Below, in pieces: positions 1 to 8,768 of a DNA stretch of 64,000 nt. Each line of letters opens with the position of its first letter. Within the stretch, counting starts at the first letter, position 1. The notes beneath the pieces were generated by a model. That model was not told the origin of the DNA, searched no databases, and saw only the letters and a program-made list of their open reading frames with translations. The position numbers were made by a program, and so were the translations under genes. Source of the stretch: Paenibacillus faecis (lineage in GTDB: Bacteria; Bacillota; Bacilli; Paenibacillales; Paenibacillaceae); contig NZ_VSDO01000001.1 of the NCBI RefSeq assembly GCF_008084145.1, positions 372,001 through 436,000 of the forward strand, written 5' to 3'.

Positions 1-119
1 CCGTTAAAGCCATCGCATTTGAGGGGGATGCTCAAGGGCAAATCCGGAATATGTACCTGGTCACGAACCCGGATAAATTGGCCATGGCCCCTCCTCTTTC
101 TTTGCCTTTGACTCATTGA
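1..119 (+). CDS. ECF41-type RNA polymerase sigma factor, C-terminal end (partial)
   Basis: The window opens inside a reading frame (first full codon at base 3) that runs 38 codons to a TGA at 117-119. It encodes the tail of a SnoaL-like domain, with ...QIRNMYLVTNPDKLA near the end. The NPDKL motif close to the C terminus is a known hallmark of group ECF41 sigma factors, which carry a fused SnoaL-like regulatory domain. The next gene is a carboxymuconolactone-decarboxylase-like protein, the classic ECF41 genomic partner (the C of the COE family). Only the last 38 residues are visible, so the sigma domains themselves are inferred. Confidence 0.8.
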   Translation, partial: VKAIAFEGDAQGQIRNMYLVTNPDKLAMAPPLSLPLTH

Positions 120-132
120 TTTTTTAGGGTTC

Positions 133-159
133 GGTCACAAAATCCCCTCCTTCATTGTC
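133..159 (+). promoter_or_regulatory. Candidate ECF41-dependent promoter
   Basis: GGTCACA (133-139) and TGTC (156-159) are separated by exactly 16 bases. The ECF41 consensus as I recall it is TGTCACA and CGTC at about this spacing, so there is one mismatch in each box. The element lies in the short gap between the sigma gene and its likely target and would start transcription around base 166, before the ribosome-binding site at 194. Confidence 0.5.
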
Positions 160-205
160 TTAACTTTGACGGATCGAAATAATAGAACCATTTGGAGGGA
201 TTGCA

Positions 206-655
206 TTGAAGATGAGAGTGAATCATTATGCGGTAAATCCGGAAGTATATCGGGCCATGACTCAATTGGAGACCCGTGTCAGGGAAAGCGGGTTGGACCG
301 GGTAACGTATGAACTGATCAAAATCCGCGCATCGCAAATCAATGGCTGTGCCTTCTGCCTCAACATGCACACCGAGGAACTGCGGAAAATGGGCGAATCC
401 GAACAGCGGATCGCTTTAGTCAGCGTCTGGAAGGAGTCTCCATGTTACAGCGACCAGGAAAAAGCCGTGCTGGAGTTGACGGAAGCCGTCACCCTCATAT
501 CCGAGAAAGGCGTGCCTGAGGAGCTGTATCAGCGTGTACGGAATTACTACAGCGAGAAAGAATATGTCGATTTGATCTTCGCCATCAACCTGATCAATGC
601 CTGGAATCGCATCGCGATTTCCACGGGGATGTTCCCCGGGTGCATGGACACCTAA
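206..655 (+). CDS. Carboxymuconolactone decarboxylase family protein (AhpD-like)
   Basis: A 149-residue protein with the AhpD-type active-site motif CAFCLNMH at about residues 49-56: two cysteines two residues apart followed by His, the redox centre of alkylhydroperoxidase-like proteins. Length and the helical pattern after the motif fit the single-domain CMD family. GGAGGG at 194-199 is 6-7 bases before TTG 206, so TTG is preferred; ATG 212 is the alternative. It follows the ECF41 sigma gene, whose only known targets are such COE genes. The real substrate is unknown; peroxide or electrophile defence is an inference. A strong terminator follows. Confidence 0.88.
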   Translation: MKMRVNHYAVNPEVYRAMTQLETRVRESGLDRVTYELIKIRASQINGCAFCLNMHTEELRKMGESEQRIALVSVWKESPCYSDQEKAVLELTEAVTLISEKGVPEELYQRVRNYYSEKEYVDLIFAINLINAWNRIAISTGMFPGCMDT

Positions 656-673
656 AGCGGCGGTTCGCTGCCA

Positions 674-715
674 AATGCAAAGAGCCTGGAGCTTTCGCTC
701 CAGGCTCTTTGCATT
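674..715. terminator. Bidirectional terminator between convergent genes
   Basis: A perfect 19-bp inverted repeat (674-692 and 697-715) with a TTTC loop; the arm is AATGCAAAGAGCCTGGAGC. It sits between the + strand AhpD-like gene and the minus-strand alpha-galactosidase and can serve both. Confidence 0.85.
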
Positions 716-731
716 CAACGTAAGTCCCGCC

Positions 732-2924
732 TTAATGGACGGCTGTCAAACGCACCCACATGCTTGCAAAATCCCCGTGCATGGATGATACCGGTATTCC
801 CGCATACATCAGACGATCCCCGCCGAACACCTCTCCGCTAGGGTCAAGCCGGTAGTTTTTGGCCGGGTCCAGTCCTTCCAGCTTCACGCTGCGCAGCGGC
901 GCATTCGGTTCCGCCAATACCCGGAAGTAGAACAGTAGCGCCTCCTCCTGGTCCCCGCTCACAAACATCCAGGAAGTGTCATTGCCCTCGAACGGGCTGC
1001 GCAGACGATACAGGTCGCCTTGCTGCACCAGACCGCGGATTTGCTTGTAGAACTCGATTTGACGCTTGGCCGTTTCCTTCTCTTCCTGCGTAAACTTCGT
1101 CAGATCCAATTCATAGCCGAAGTTGCCGGACATGGCGACGTCCCCGCGGAAGTTAAGCGATGTGATGCGCTCCACCTGATGATTCGGTACGGCGGAAACA
1201 TGCGCCCCCATCGTGGAAACGGGATATACCAGGCTCGTGCCGTACTGAATTTTTAACCGTTCGACGCCATCGGTGTCGTCGCTGGTCCAAGTCTGAGGCA
1301 TATAGTAGAGCATGCCCGGGTCAAAGCGTCCGCCGCCGCCGGAACAGCTCTCGAACAAGATATGCGGAAACTCGGTCGTCAGCCGTTCAAGCAGATCGTA
1401 GAGGCCGAGGATATAACGATGGGCGATTTCCTTCTGCCGCTCGGCCGGGACTTGGGCTGAACCTATTTCCGTCATGTTCCGGTTCATATCCCATTTGACG
1501 TAAGAGATCGGCACGCTGGCGAAAATAGCGCTAAGCCGCTCATAGAGATAAGTCCGGACATCCTCCCTCGACATATCGAGCACGAGTTGGTCCCGAGCTT
1601 CCGTCCGGCGCCGATTCGGAACATGCAGGCACCAATCCGGGTGGCTGCGGTACAAATCGCTGTCCGGGGAGACCATCTCCGGCTCGACCCATAGGCCGAA
1701 TTGCAGGCCGGTCGCTTCAACCCGGCGGGCCAAATCCTCCAGACCGCCCGGCAGCTTGCGGCGGTCCTCGAACCAGTCGCCGAGCGAGCAGTTATCCTTG
1801 TCGCGGCGGCCGAACCAGCCGTCATCGAGCACAAACAGCTCGATTCCGAGTTCGCTCCCCGCCTTTGCGATGGCCTCGATTTTGTCGGCGTTGAAATCGA
1901 AGTAGGTGGCCTCCCAGTTGTTGACCAGAATCGGCCGCACTTGATCGCGATGCTGTCCGCGGCAAAGCCGGGTGCGGTACAACCGGTGGAACGTCCGGGA
2001 CATACCGCCCAATCCTTCGCCGGAATATACCATAACCACTTCCGGAGTCTGGAAGCGCTCGCCCGGCTCAAGCCGCCAGCCGAAATCGAACGGATTGATG
2101 CCGATTTGCAGCCGTGTCGTTCCGAACTGCTCGACCTCGGCTTCCGCCACAAAATTACCGCTGTAAACGAGGCTGAATCCGTATACTTCGCCCTGACGTT
2201 CATTGGCGTCCGGACGAAGCAGTGCGATAAACGGATTTTGCTGGTGGGAGCTCGATCCTCTGCGGCTGCTGATTCCCGTGACGCCGGGCGCCAATTTCCG
2301 CCGCTGCACATGGCGTTCGCGGGCCCAAGCGCCGGACAGATACAGGGCGTCATAATCGCTGTCGGCAAAATCGACGGACGCGCTCAGCACACGTTCCAGT
2401 TCCACCGCGCTTTGACCGGCATTCGTGATGCCAACCGAACGGACAATGGCGTTAAAATCGGAAAATACCGTATAGAAAAGGGTCACCGTCAGCCCGGAAA
2501 CCGTATCGATCAACTCAAGCTCCAACGTTTCGGCTTCGGAATTCTGCTCCGTATAAACGGCGGGCAGCCCCGGTAAAGCCGGTTTTCCGGAAATAATCCG
2601 ATGGGAGCTGTAAGTCAATTCCGTGATCCGGGTGCCGTCCGCCAATTTCACTTGATAGGCCGGGCTGCGGAAGTCGCTGGTCCCGTATCCCGGATACTCC
2701 TGGGGCAGCGTGTCGAGAGAAATCCGTTTGTCCTCGGGAATCGGGTTAGGGGAAAACGACGCCCGCTCCGTCAGCTGTAACAAGTTCGAAAGATTGCTGT
2801 CGTTCCGCAGTTTGGGCCCGTAATACAGATGAGCCGGATAGCCATGCACCAATTGGATCAAATAGCTGGAATTTTGCGATTGCAAATGGAACAAACCCTG
2901 AGCTTTATCATAGAAAATGGGCAT
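732..2924 (-). CDS. Alpha-galactosidase, glycoside hydrolase family 36
   Basis: A 730-residue cytoplasmic enzyme hydrolysing terminal alpha-1,6-galactose from melibiose/raffinose-type sugars. The family GH36 signature is clear: an N-terminal beta-sandwich, then a TIM barrel with the nucleophile in YVKWDMNRN (Asp479) and the acid/base in TWTSDDTD (first Asp of the pair, about 549). The 70-residue gap between them matches Geobacillus AgaB. The binding loop ESCSGGGGRFDPGM lies between. Full length for the family. AGGAGG lies 7-8 bases before the ATG. It stands alone with no sugar transporter beside it, so the physiological substrate is not shown by context. Confidence 0.95.
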   Translation of the reverse strand: MPIFYDKAQGLFHLQSQNSSYLIQLVHGYPAHLYYGPKLRNDSNLSNLLQLTERASFSPNPIPEDKRISLDTLPQEYPGYGTSDFRSPAYQVKLADGTRITELTYSSHRIISGKPALPGLPAVYTEQNSEAETLELELIDTVSGLTVTLFYTVFSDFNAIVRSVGITNAGQSAVELERVLSASVDFADSDYDALYLSGAWARERHVQRRKLAPGVTGISSRRGSSSHQQNPFIALLRPDANERQGEVYGFSLVYSGNFVAEAEVEQFGTTRLQIGINPFDFGWRLEPGERFQTPEVVMVYSGEGLGGMSRTFHRLYRTRLCRGQHRDQVRPILVNNWEATYFDFNADKIEAIAKAGSELGIELFVLDDGWFGRRDKDNCSLGDWFEDRRKLPGGLEDLARRVEATGLQFGLWVEPEMVSPDSDLYRSHPDWCLHVPNRRRTEARDQLVLDMSREDVRTYLYERLSAIFASVPISYVKWDMNRNMTEIGSAQVPAERQKEIAHRYILGLYDLLERLTTEFPHILFESCSGGGGRFDPGMLYYMPQTWTSDDTDGVERLKIQYGTSLVYPVSTMGAHVSAVPNHQVERITSLNFRGDVAMSGNFGYELDLTKFTQEEKETAKRQIEFYKQIRGLVQQGDLYRLRSPFEGNDTSWMFVSGDQEEALLFYFRVLAEPNAPLRSVKLEGLDPAKNYRLDPSGEVFGGDRLMYAGIPVSSMHGDFASMWVRLTAVH

Positions 2925-3086
2925 AGTAAAATCCTCCTGAATGGTTATGAATACTGGAATGGCTTTTACCCCATTCTACTATGTTATCCAGGAGGAGTAA
3001 CGTTAATAAAGTGATCTTATATATGGATTTTTGTGTCTTTTTCACGGGGATAACTTAAGAGGCTTCACTCAAGGCCGCCTCCTAGG

Positions 3087-3734
3087 TCATACCGCGTCCT
3101 GCTCGTCTTCGTGAACCTGATTTTCGGGTTCGGGTCTGGAAAAGACATAGTAACAGTTTTTGCCTAAACGTTTGGCATGGTACATCGCCCGGTCCGCCTC
3201 CTCCAGCATGCGAGCCCGATCCACTTTAGAAGCATGGCATAGGCTTATCCCTATACTGCCCGTTACGGACATATCGCGCTCTTGAATATAATAGGGCCTG
3301 CTGATTTTGCTTAAAATTAAGCCGGCGAGAATCTCGACCTGGTTCGGATCGCGATTTTTCATAATAAACAAAAACTCGTCTCCGCCCATCCGAAACGCGA
3401 GCAGATTTTTGTTCGTTACCTGCCGTAAATCCTCGCTGACCTCCTTGAGCAATTGGTCCCCCGCATTATGGCCGTAAGAATCGTTGATCTCTTTAAACCG
3501 GTCCAAATCCAGACTCAGCACGGCCAGATTATCTTTCCCTTTAAAAGTCGACCAAAAATGTTCGAATCCGTTACGGTTCAGCAGTCCGGTTACCGGATCC
3601 CGGTACGCGAGTTCCCTCAGCGTATTCCTTTCCGCCAGCAGTGTACGGATATAGATCACTCCGGCGAGCAGTACTATAACAAAGAGACCATAAAGAACAT
3701 AATGCAGGTTAATTCCGGATAAATTCATTGTCAT
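3087..3734 (-). CDS. Diguanylate cyclase, membrane-anchored GGDEF protein
   Basis: A 215-residue protein making cyclic di-GMP from two GTP. One transmembrane helix (about residues 11-29) is followed directly by a GGDEF domain with DPVTGLLNRNGF, LSLDLDRFKEIND and an intact GGDEF at about 117-121. The inhibitory I-site RxxD is absent; the place is occupied by NKNL, so product inhibition is not expected. The ATG overlaps the TGA of the upstream hybrid kinase (TGATG at 3736-3732), implying translational coupling; a GTG at 3737 is possible. Context ties it to the nearby PilZ-containing synthase. Confidence 0.92.
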   Translation of the reverse strand: MTMNLSGINLHYVLYGLFVIVLLAGVIYIRTLLAERNTLRELAYRDPVTGLLNRNGFEHFWSTFKGKDNLAVLSLDLDRFKEINDSYGHNAGDQLLKEVSEDLRQVTNKNLLAFRMGGDEFLFIMKNRDPNQVEILAGLILSKISRPYYIQERDMSVTGSIGISLCHASKVDRARMLEEADRAMYHAKRLGKNCYYVFSRPEPENQVHEDEQDAV

Positions 3735-6700
3735 CACCTATACATCCCCGTTTCTGCCTTACTTGTTGTCCGCTGCTGTTTGGGGACTCGGAATTTTACG
3801 GTCGTTCCCCGGTGGGGAACGCTGGAAATCTGCAAACCTTGGCCGTAAATTTGCTTCAATCGGCGATCCGTGTTGATCAGCCCTACTCCCTTAGGAGCCG
3901 TAGGTGTTCCGGTCAGCAGTTGCTGCAGTTTATCCTCCTCGATGCCCACCCCGTCGTCCGTTACGGCGAACTCCCATTCGGCCTGGAATTCCGCAATCCG
4001 AATGGTGACCGTGCCGCCGCTGGCCCGGGCAAGTATCCCGTGGCGGACCGCGTTTTCAACCAAGGTTTGAAGCGATAGAGGCGGAATATCCGCTTCCACC
4101 AAAGCAGGAACCTGCCAATCTATTTTGAGCCGCTCCCCAAATCGTTCTTTTTCAATATATAAGTAAGAATGGAGAAGTTCAAGTTCATGATCCAATGGAA
4201 CGACACGCTCCAAATTTTTCAGGTCGAAACTCTTCCGCAGATAGTTGCCGAATTCTTCAAGCAGGATGACCATTCTGCCCGGATCGCTTTCGCTCAGTGA
4301 AGCGATGGAATTCAGCGTGTTGAACAGAAAATGCGGCTGGATTTGAGCCTGGAGCCACGCGGCTTCCATTTGAAGCCGTTCATGGATCGAGTGTTTGAGT
4401 TCAACCAGAGCGCGCACTCTCGCTTTTAACTCCATCGCCCCCACCGGTTTGGTGACATAGTCATTGGCGCCGGAGGAAAATCCCGCAAATACATCCTCGG
4501 GCCGGCTTCGGGCTGTTAACAGCAGCACGGGCAGTTCGGAAATGGAATAATTAAACCGGATTTTCCTGGTAAGCTCGTAGCCGGACATCTGCGGCATCAT
4601 CACATCGGCAATCACCAAGTCCCATTCCCGGAGTTCCAGTTGTTTCAGGGCGTCCGCTCCGTTCGTTACGACAACGACATGGTATTGCTCCTGAGCCAGC
4701 ATAGCCTCTAAAATTTTTAGATTAATGGGGTCGTCGTCCACCGCCAATATATGCGGTCGATACTCGCCTAACTGTTGAGAGTCAACCGCTGTTTCTTCCG
4801 CTGTCTGAAGAACCTCGGGGACCTCGATGGACATCGGAGGCGCTTCAAGCCTCCCTTCCGTATCCGCAGCCGTTTCCAAAAACGGCGAAGGGGCCGACAG
4901 CTCGTCCAGATGCTCAAGATCCACAGGGAGCGTGAATGTGAAGACGGAACCCTGCCCGGGAACGGACTGAGCGGTGAGCGTCCCGCCATGAAGCTCAACC
5001 AACTGCCTGCAAATGCTGAGCCCCAGTCCGATACCGCCTCCTGTCGCCGTGATCCCCGAATCCCCTTGCTCATAGGGTTCAAAGATCCGTTCCAGGGTAT
5101 CCCGGTCCATCCCCATTCCCGTATCCTTTACATGAATGCAGACAGTCTCCTCTTTGATCTCGGCTTCCACGGTCACCTTTCCTTCGCGAGTATATTTTAT
5201 GGCGTTATGCACCAGATTGAACAAAATTTGAACCAGACGATTCTCGTCGGCAACGACGTGAGGAAAAGGAGTTTGAAATCGTTGCTCCAACACCACCGGC
5301 TTGCCGTCGGTCATGTAACGGACCATGTCGAACACCCCGGCCACAACTCCCTCCAAATTCACACGATGTTTCTGCAGCCGAACATCCCGGTTCCGCAGAC
5401 GTGTTGCGTCCAGCAAATCGTTCAGCAGCAAAGACATCCGTTGGCCTACGGTAACGAGCAGTTTCAGTTTGTCGCGGTGCTGAGGCCGAAGGGTGTTTCC
5501 TTCTTCATCCAGGACCGTCTGGGCCATATTGATCATGCCATGCAACGGATTGCGCAGTTCATGCGACGTATTGGCCAGAAAGTCATCTTTCTGCTTGTCC
5601 GCTCTAAGCAACTGCTCCGCCAGTTTACCGGCGCGAATCGATGTTTGGGTGAACCGGATAAACCAAAAGGAAGCGAAGCTGAGAAACGCGATGATCAGGT
5701 CCACCGGATAGTAAGGCATGTCCAGCCACACCCGGGCTTTGATTACCCCACCGATCAAAATATTCATCGACAGGGCCGTTGCCGCGAGGAGGAAGGAAAA
5801 CGCCGTCTTCTCCCCGCTCCGGATGACGTTGACAATCGTCATTATAACGAGAAGGCTCATCCCTGCGTTGATGGCAAGCAGCAGGAGCCGGAAGTAGGTA
5901 ATATACTCCACCGGCAGACACAACGTGACAAGGATGCTGACGATGCCCAGGGCGGTAAGGGCGCGGACCGGTTTTTCCAGTTTGCGTTCCCCCAGCAAAG
6001 ACCTCGTGCATAAGGTGATAAATAAAGCCAAGCTCATATAAATCACAAGCCTTAATTTAACGGACCACACCACATCCAGTTGCAGCCAAGCGATCAGCAT
6101 CCGATCGTCTTCCGACAGGACGGACAGAACCGCAAAAACATTCATGACGGCAAAATAAACCAGCCCTTTTCCTCGATACCCCATGATTAACAGGATCAAG
6201 GCGCAAAGACCGTGCAGCAGCATCACAATCGTGACGATAATTTGCATCGTTTTGGTGAAAAATTCTTCATGGGTTATGGCCGCCGCCGTTCCGAACTTGA
6301 TGGATTGGTTGATGCCGCCTTTCCCTGAATATTCATGGTTCGAAACGTGAATGACAATATCCAGATAGGGCTTGTCCGATTTAAACAGGACGGTGTAGGG
6401 AATGTTGATCGGTTTGCTGACCGATGCGTTTCCGTCCGGATTGCCGGCCTGCTTCATCAGCTTGCCGTTGACGAACAGCTTGGACGCCGTATCGATACTA
6501 TAGACTCGCATGCCATACAATAAATCATGATCTTTGAGGAGCACGCGCAGATGATAAGTGGCAAATTTATGTTTCCGGTAGAGTTCGGATTGATTAACCC
6601 AATTCGACGGTACCTGGATGAATTGCCGCCCCAACCTGCCCTCCGGTTTCACGAACGCTTCCGGTTCCACGAAGACCCCGGGATAAAATTCCCACTCTCC

Positions 6701-6895
6701 ATTCAACGTAATCACCTGGTTATCGGTGAAGTTCCATTTACTAAGATCCTGGGTTCCTTGCTGCGCATGGGGATGCTCCGGAATCATGCGGAATTGGAAC
6801 CATGACAAACGCAGGCCCAGAAGGAGAAGTATAAAAAGGATCAAATACAGAAGCATCTTTCGCTTGGAGTTCAGCTTGACAGGTTCGAGCGGCAA
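3734..6895 (-). CDS. 7TM-DISM hybrid sensor kinase with two kinase modules
   Basis: A 1053-residue membrane sensor. Order seen: N-terminal membrane helix; extracytoplasmic jelly-roll-like sensor (LNGEWEFYPG); about seven membrane helices (roughly residues 215-405); HisKA with SHELRNPLHG; HATPase with DTGMGMD and GLGLSIC; a receiver domain (AVDDDPINL, phospho-acceptor in IADVMMP, YVTKPVG); then a second, LytS-type kinase with QIQPHFLFNTLNS and its own ATPase domain (VENAVRHG, DDGVGIE). Thus one chain holds two complete kinases around a receiver. It lies between the sortase gene (28-base gap) and the diguanylate cyclase (1-base overlap). The ligand is unknown. The SARP regulator at 20166-21320 is a candidate partner. 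Confidence 0.93.
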   Translation of the reverse strand: MPLEPVKLNSKRKMLLYLILFILLLLGLRLSWFQFRMIPEHPHAQQGTQDLSKWNFTDNQVITLNGEWEFYPGVFVEPEAFVKPEGRLGRQFIQVPSNWVNQSELYRKHKFATYHLRVLLKDHDLLYGMRVYSIDTASKLFVNGKLMKQAGNPDGNASVSKPINIPYTVLFKSDKPYLDIVIHVSNHEYSGKGGINQSIKFGTAAAITHEEFFTKTMQIIVTIVMLLHGLCALILLIMGYRGKGLVYFAVMNVFAVLSVLSEDDRMLIAWLQLDVVWSVKLRLVIYMSLALFITLCTRSLLGERKLEKPVRALTALGIVSILVTLCLPVEYITYFRLLLLAINAGMSLLVIMTIVNVIRSGEKTAFSFLLAATALSMNILIGGVIKARVWLDMPYYPVDLIIAFLSFASFWFIRFTQTSIRAGKLAEQLLRADKQKDDFLANTSHELRNPLHGMINMAQTVLDEEGNTLRPQHRDKLKLLVTVGQRMSLLLNDLLDATRLRNRDVRLQKHRVNLEGVVAGVFDMVRYMTDGKPVVLEQRFQTPFPHVVADENRLVQILFNLVHNAIKYTREGKVTVEAEIKEETVCIHVKDTGMGMDRDTLERIFEPYEQGDSGITATGGGIGLGLSICRQLVELHGGTLTAQSVPGQGSVFTFTLPVDLEHLDELSAPSPFLETAADTEGRLEAPPMSIEVPEVLQTAEETAVDSQQLGEYRPHILAVDDDPINLKILEAMLAQEQYHVVVVTNGADALKQLELREWDLVIADVMMPQMSGYELTRKIRFNYSISELPVLLLTARSRPEDVFAGFSSGANDYVTKPVGAMELKARVRALVELKHSIHERLQMEAAWLQAQIQPHFLFNTLNSIASLSESDPGRMVILLEEFGNYLRKSFDLKNLERVVPLDHELELLHSYLYIEKERFGERLKIDWQVPALVEADIPPLSLQTLVENAVRHGILARASGGTVTIRIAEFQAEWEFAVTDDGVGIEEDKLQQLLTGTPTAPKGVGLINTDRRLKQIYGQGLQISSVPHRGTTVKFRVPKQQRTTSKAETGMYR

Positions 6896-6923
6896 TCGAT
6901 TCCATTCCTTTCGCTGTGTACCC

Positions 6924-7568
6924 CTACGACTCGATTCTGGCTTGAATGATCAGCCGATGTGTTGGATTCTTCAAGGGGTGACAAGTAATCAGGGTCAGGA
7001 TTTGGTCTTGACCATTTCCTTCGAGCACGGACAAATCCGTAGGTTCAACTACCGAAGTATCATAGACGGTATATTCATAGGTCCCGTCGATCGTGCTTAT
7101 CCTGATCTTATCTCCAATCTCCACTTCATTCAAGCGATTAAATAGTCTTCCCTTGGTTCGGGCCCGGTGAGCGGCCACCGCCGCGTTGCCGACTTGGCCG
7201 AAGGGAGCCGTCTCCGTCATATGTGCCGCCGCGTGTTTCATGTTTTTTTGGGTCGCCCCTTCCAGCACGGGAAGCTTCAAATCGATCTTCTCAATCTCGA
7301 TCGTTGCCAGGGTTCCCTCCTTTACGTTTTCCTTTGGATCGAGTGTGGGTGCTTCATCTTCCCCGCTCTCCTGTTCAAGCAGCCGGGATACCCTTTCATA
7401 CCCTGCCGCAAGTTCGGAGTTCGGACCGCCGGTATTCCTTAGCTTCTGGAGCGCTTCCGCTTCCTGCAGCAGCAGCTTCTCCTCCCGATTGGCGTTCCAT
7501 TCTATGGCGTAAGGAGCCGCAATCAATATCAGCCCCGCAATGATGAGCAAGTAAGGCCACTTTCGCAT
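6924..7568 (-). CDS. Class D sortase
   Basis: A transpeptidase that anchors surface proteins to the wall. A membrane helix (YLLIIAGLILIAAPY) precedes the sortase barrel; catalytic His is in AVAAHRA, catalytic Cys in ILTLITCHP, and the essential Arg in THRLIIQAR. I place the start at ATG 7568 because AAGGTGG lies 8 bases before it; an in-frame ATG at 7607 has no good ribosome-binding site. The only LPXTG substrate visible is the 1345-residue adhesin at 15409-19446, whose motif is LPKTG. Class D enzymes are best known for LPNTA-type signals, so the pairing is an inference. First gene of the sortase-kinase-cyclase set. Confidence 0.9.
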   Translation of the reverse strand: MRKWPYLLIIAGLILIAAPYAIEWNANREEKLLLQEAEALQKLRNTGGPNSELAAGYERVSRLLEQESGEDEAPTLDPKENVKEGTLATIEIEKIDLKLPVLEGATQKNMKHAAAHMTETAPFGQVGNAAVAAHRARTKGRLFNRLNEVEIGDKIRISTIDGTYEYTVYDTSVVEPTDLSVLEGNGQDQILTLITCHPLKNPTHRLIIQARIES

Positions 7569-7627
7569 CGGTTGATCCACCTTTATTATGTTGTTGTTTT
7601 TCAGCATAACTCACTCGGCTCTACAAT

Positions 7628-7635
7628 TTCTCAAC
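7628..7635 (-). promoter_or_regulatory. GTTGAGAA motif upstream of the sortase operon
   Basis: On the minus strand the bases read GTTGAGAAATTGTAGAG. The adhesin upstream region has the closely related GTTGAGAAACGGTGTAGAG and a second GTTGAGAA. Possible shared regulator site; see the matching element at 19579-19609. Confidence 0.35.
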
Positions 7636-7636
7636 G

Positions 7637-7673
7637 AAAAAAGGAACGCCGGTTTACGATCCGTCCGTTCCTT
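7637..7673 (-). terminator. Rho-independent terminator of the exopolysaccharide operon
   Basis: AAGGAACG (minus, from 7673) pairs with CGTTCCTT (to 7641) and is followed by a T run. The hairpin overlaps the last codons and the stop (7654-7656) of the GH18-like gene, so the terminator begins inside the coding sequence. Confidence 0.8.
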
Positions 7674-8736
7674 CTTTCCAGTATTCCAGCGTCTCTTCAG
7701 CCAGCTCGCCCAACCGCCACAGAGAAAAGCGGGTAATCCCTTCTTCCTGAGCCGTTTGTACCCACATCTCCAGGGTCGTGTGGTCGGCAAACCATACGGT
7801 ATGCCGCTCCCCGTCCTTAGAGGTGTATTCAAAGTGCAGACTTCCGCTGTCCTGATCCCTCCGCAACGAAGCCTCTTTCGTCCGGGCCAGCTCTTCTGCT
7901 TTCTTCTCGGTCACGGCCGTCACCTTTCCGGACGCCGACCAATCGAAGCCGCCGGCGGCAAGGGCGATGACCGGCTTTCCGGGGAGTCCCTTCAATTTGC
8001 CGGCCACCTTCCGGATAAACGCGGGGTCCGCTTTTGGACCGGGGCCGCTGTGGGAACCGAATAGGTTATAAGCCATCATGACATATTCGGGCCCTTCCGG
8101 AAGCGTCACGGAGTCAACCGGGGCTTTAGGTTCCAGCACGATTCGAAGTGTTTTTCCCCGAGCTTTCAGCGCTTCATAGAGCTCTTTATAAAAAAGGCTG
8201 ACGGACTTCCAGTCCTCTTGGCGAATCTTTTCAAAGTCGATTTCAACCCGGTTCAATCCTTGCTGTTCAAGGGTGTCCACAATTTGCCGAATATGGCTGC
8301 CGCGGCTTTGTTCCGTGGCCACCAGGCGGTTGATCAGGTCCGGATCTTTTTGCACGGAACTTCCGTCCGACCGAACGATATCGTTAACGAGGGTTATCCC
8401 GATTTCGGCGCCGGGCTCGGTTCGGAGCTCGGGTAATCGAGTCAATGCCTTTTTCATATCCTCGCTAAAGTACAATCCATCATTTTCATCAAAATAGACG
8501 GCAAACAACTGCAGCCCCTGCGGGGTGCCGCCCGTTAGCTTTTGGGCCTCTTCCATCCCCGCCCCCAACTGCCAGTCGACGATCCAGGCGGAAAACTCCG
8601 CCCGATCCTCCGGACTCGGCTCCGGCCGGCCGTGGTCGTCCCCCTCCCGCAGGAAGAACCAGACGGCGGCCGCCCCGATCAACAGCAGCAGCCCGGCAGC
8701 GGCCAGGGCGATTCGCGTTCCTTTGCCTGCAGGCAT
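7654..8736 (-). CDS. GH18-like membrane-anchored protein
   Basis: A 360-residue protein with an N-terminal membrane anchor (residues about 7-29) and a family-18-type barrel. The catalytic strand reads NRVEIDFEKIRQ, keeping the D-x-E end of the DxxDxDxE motif; YVMMAYNLFG and FSLWRLG match later barrel strands. Family members bind or cleave beta-1,4-linked N-acetylamino sugars. As last gene of a synthase operon it may trim or release the polymer outside the membrane; this is inference. GGAGGTG lies 5-6 bases before ATG. Gap of 32 bases to the upstream gene; the terminator overlaps its 3' end. Confidence 0.8.
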   Translation of the reverse strand: MPAGKGTRIALAAAGLLLLIGAAAVWFFLREGDDHGRPEPSPEDRAEFSAWIVDWQLGAGMEEAQKLTGGTPQGLQLFAVYFDENDGLYFSEDMKKALTRLPELRTEPGAEIGITLVNDIVRSDGSSVQKDPDLINRLVATEQSRGSHIRQIVDTLEQQGLNRVEIDFEKIRQEDWKSVSLFYKELYEALKARGKTLRIVLEPKAPVDSVTLPEGPEYVMMAYNLFGSHSGPGPKADPAFIRKVAGKLKGLPGKPVIALAAGGFDWSASGKVTAVTEKKAEELARTKEASLRRDQDSGSLHFEYTSKDGERHTVWFADHTTLEMWVQTAQEEGITRFSLWRLGELAEETLEYWKEGTDGS

Positions 8737-8768
8737 TCGCCCACCTCCGATGCGTTGAACTATGAAAC

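Noticed and set aside
1701..2576. Long + strand frame antisense to the alpha-galactosidase gene
   Set aside because: Shadow of a GC-biased minus-strand gene; no RBS and no family resemblance.
4775..6013. 412-codon + strand frame inside the hybrid kinase
   Set aside because: Antisense shadow; the kinase motifs on the other strand are complete.
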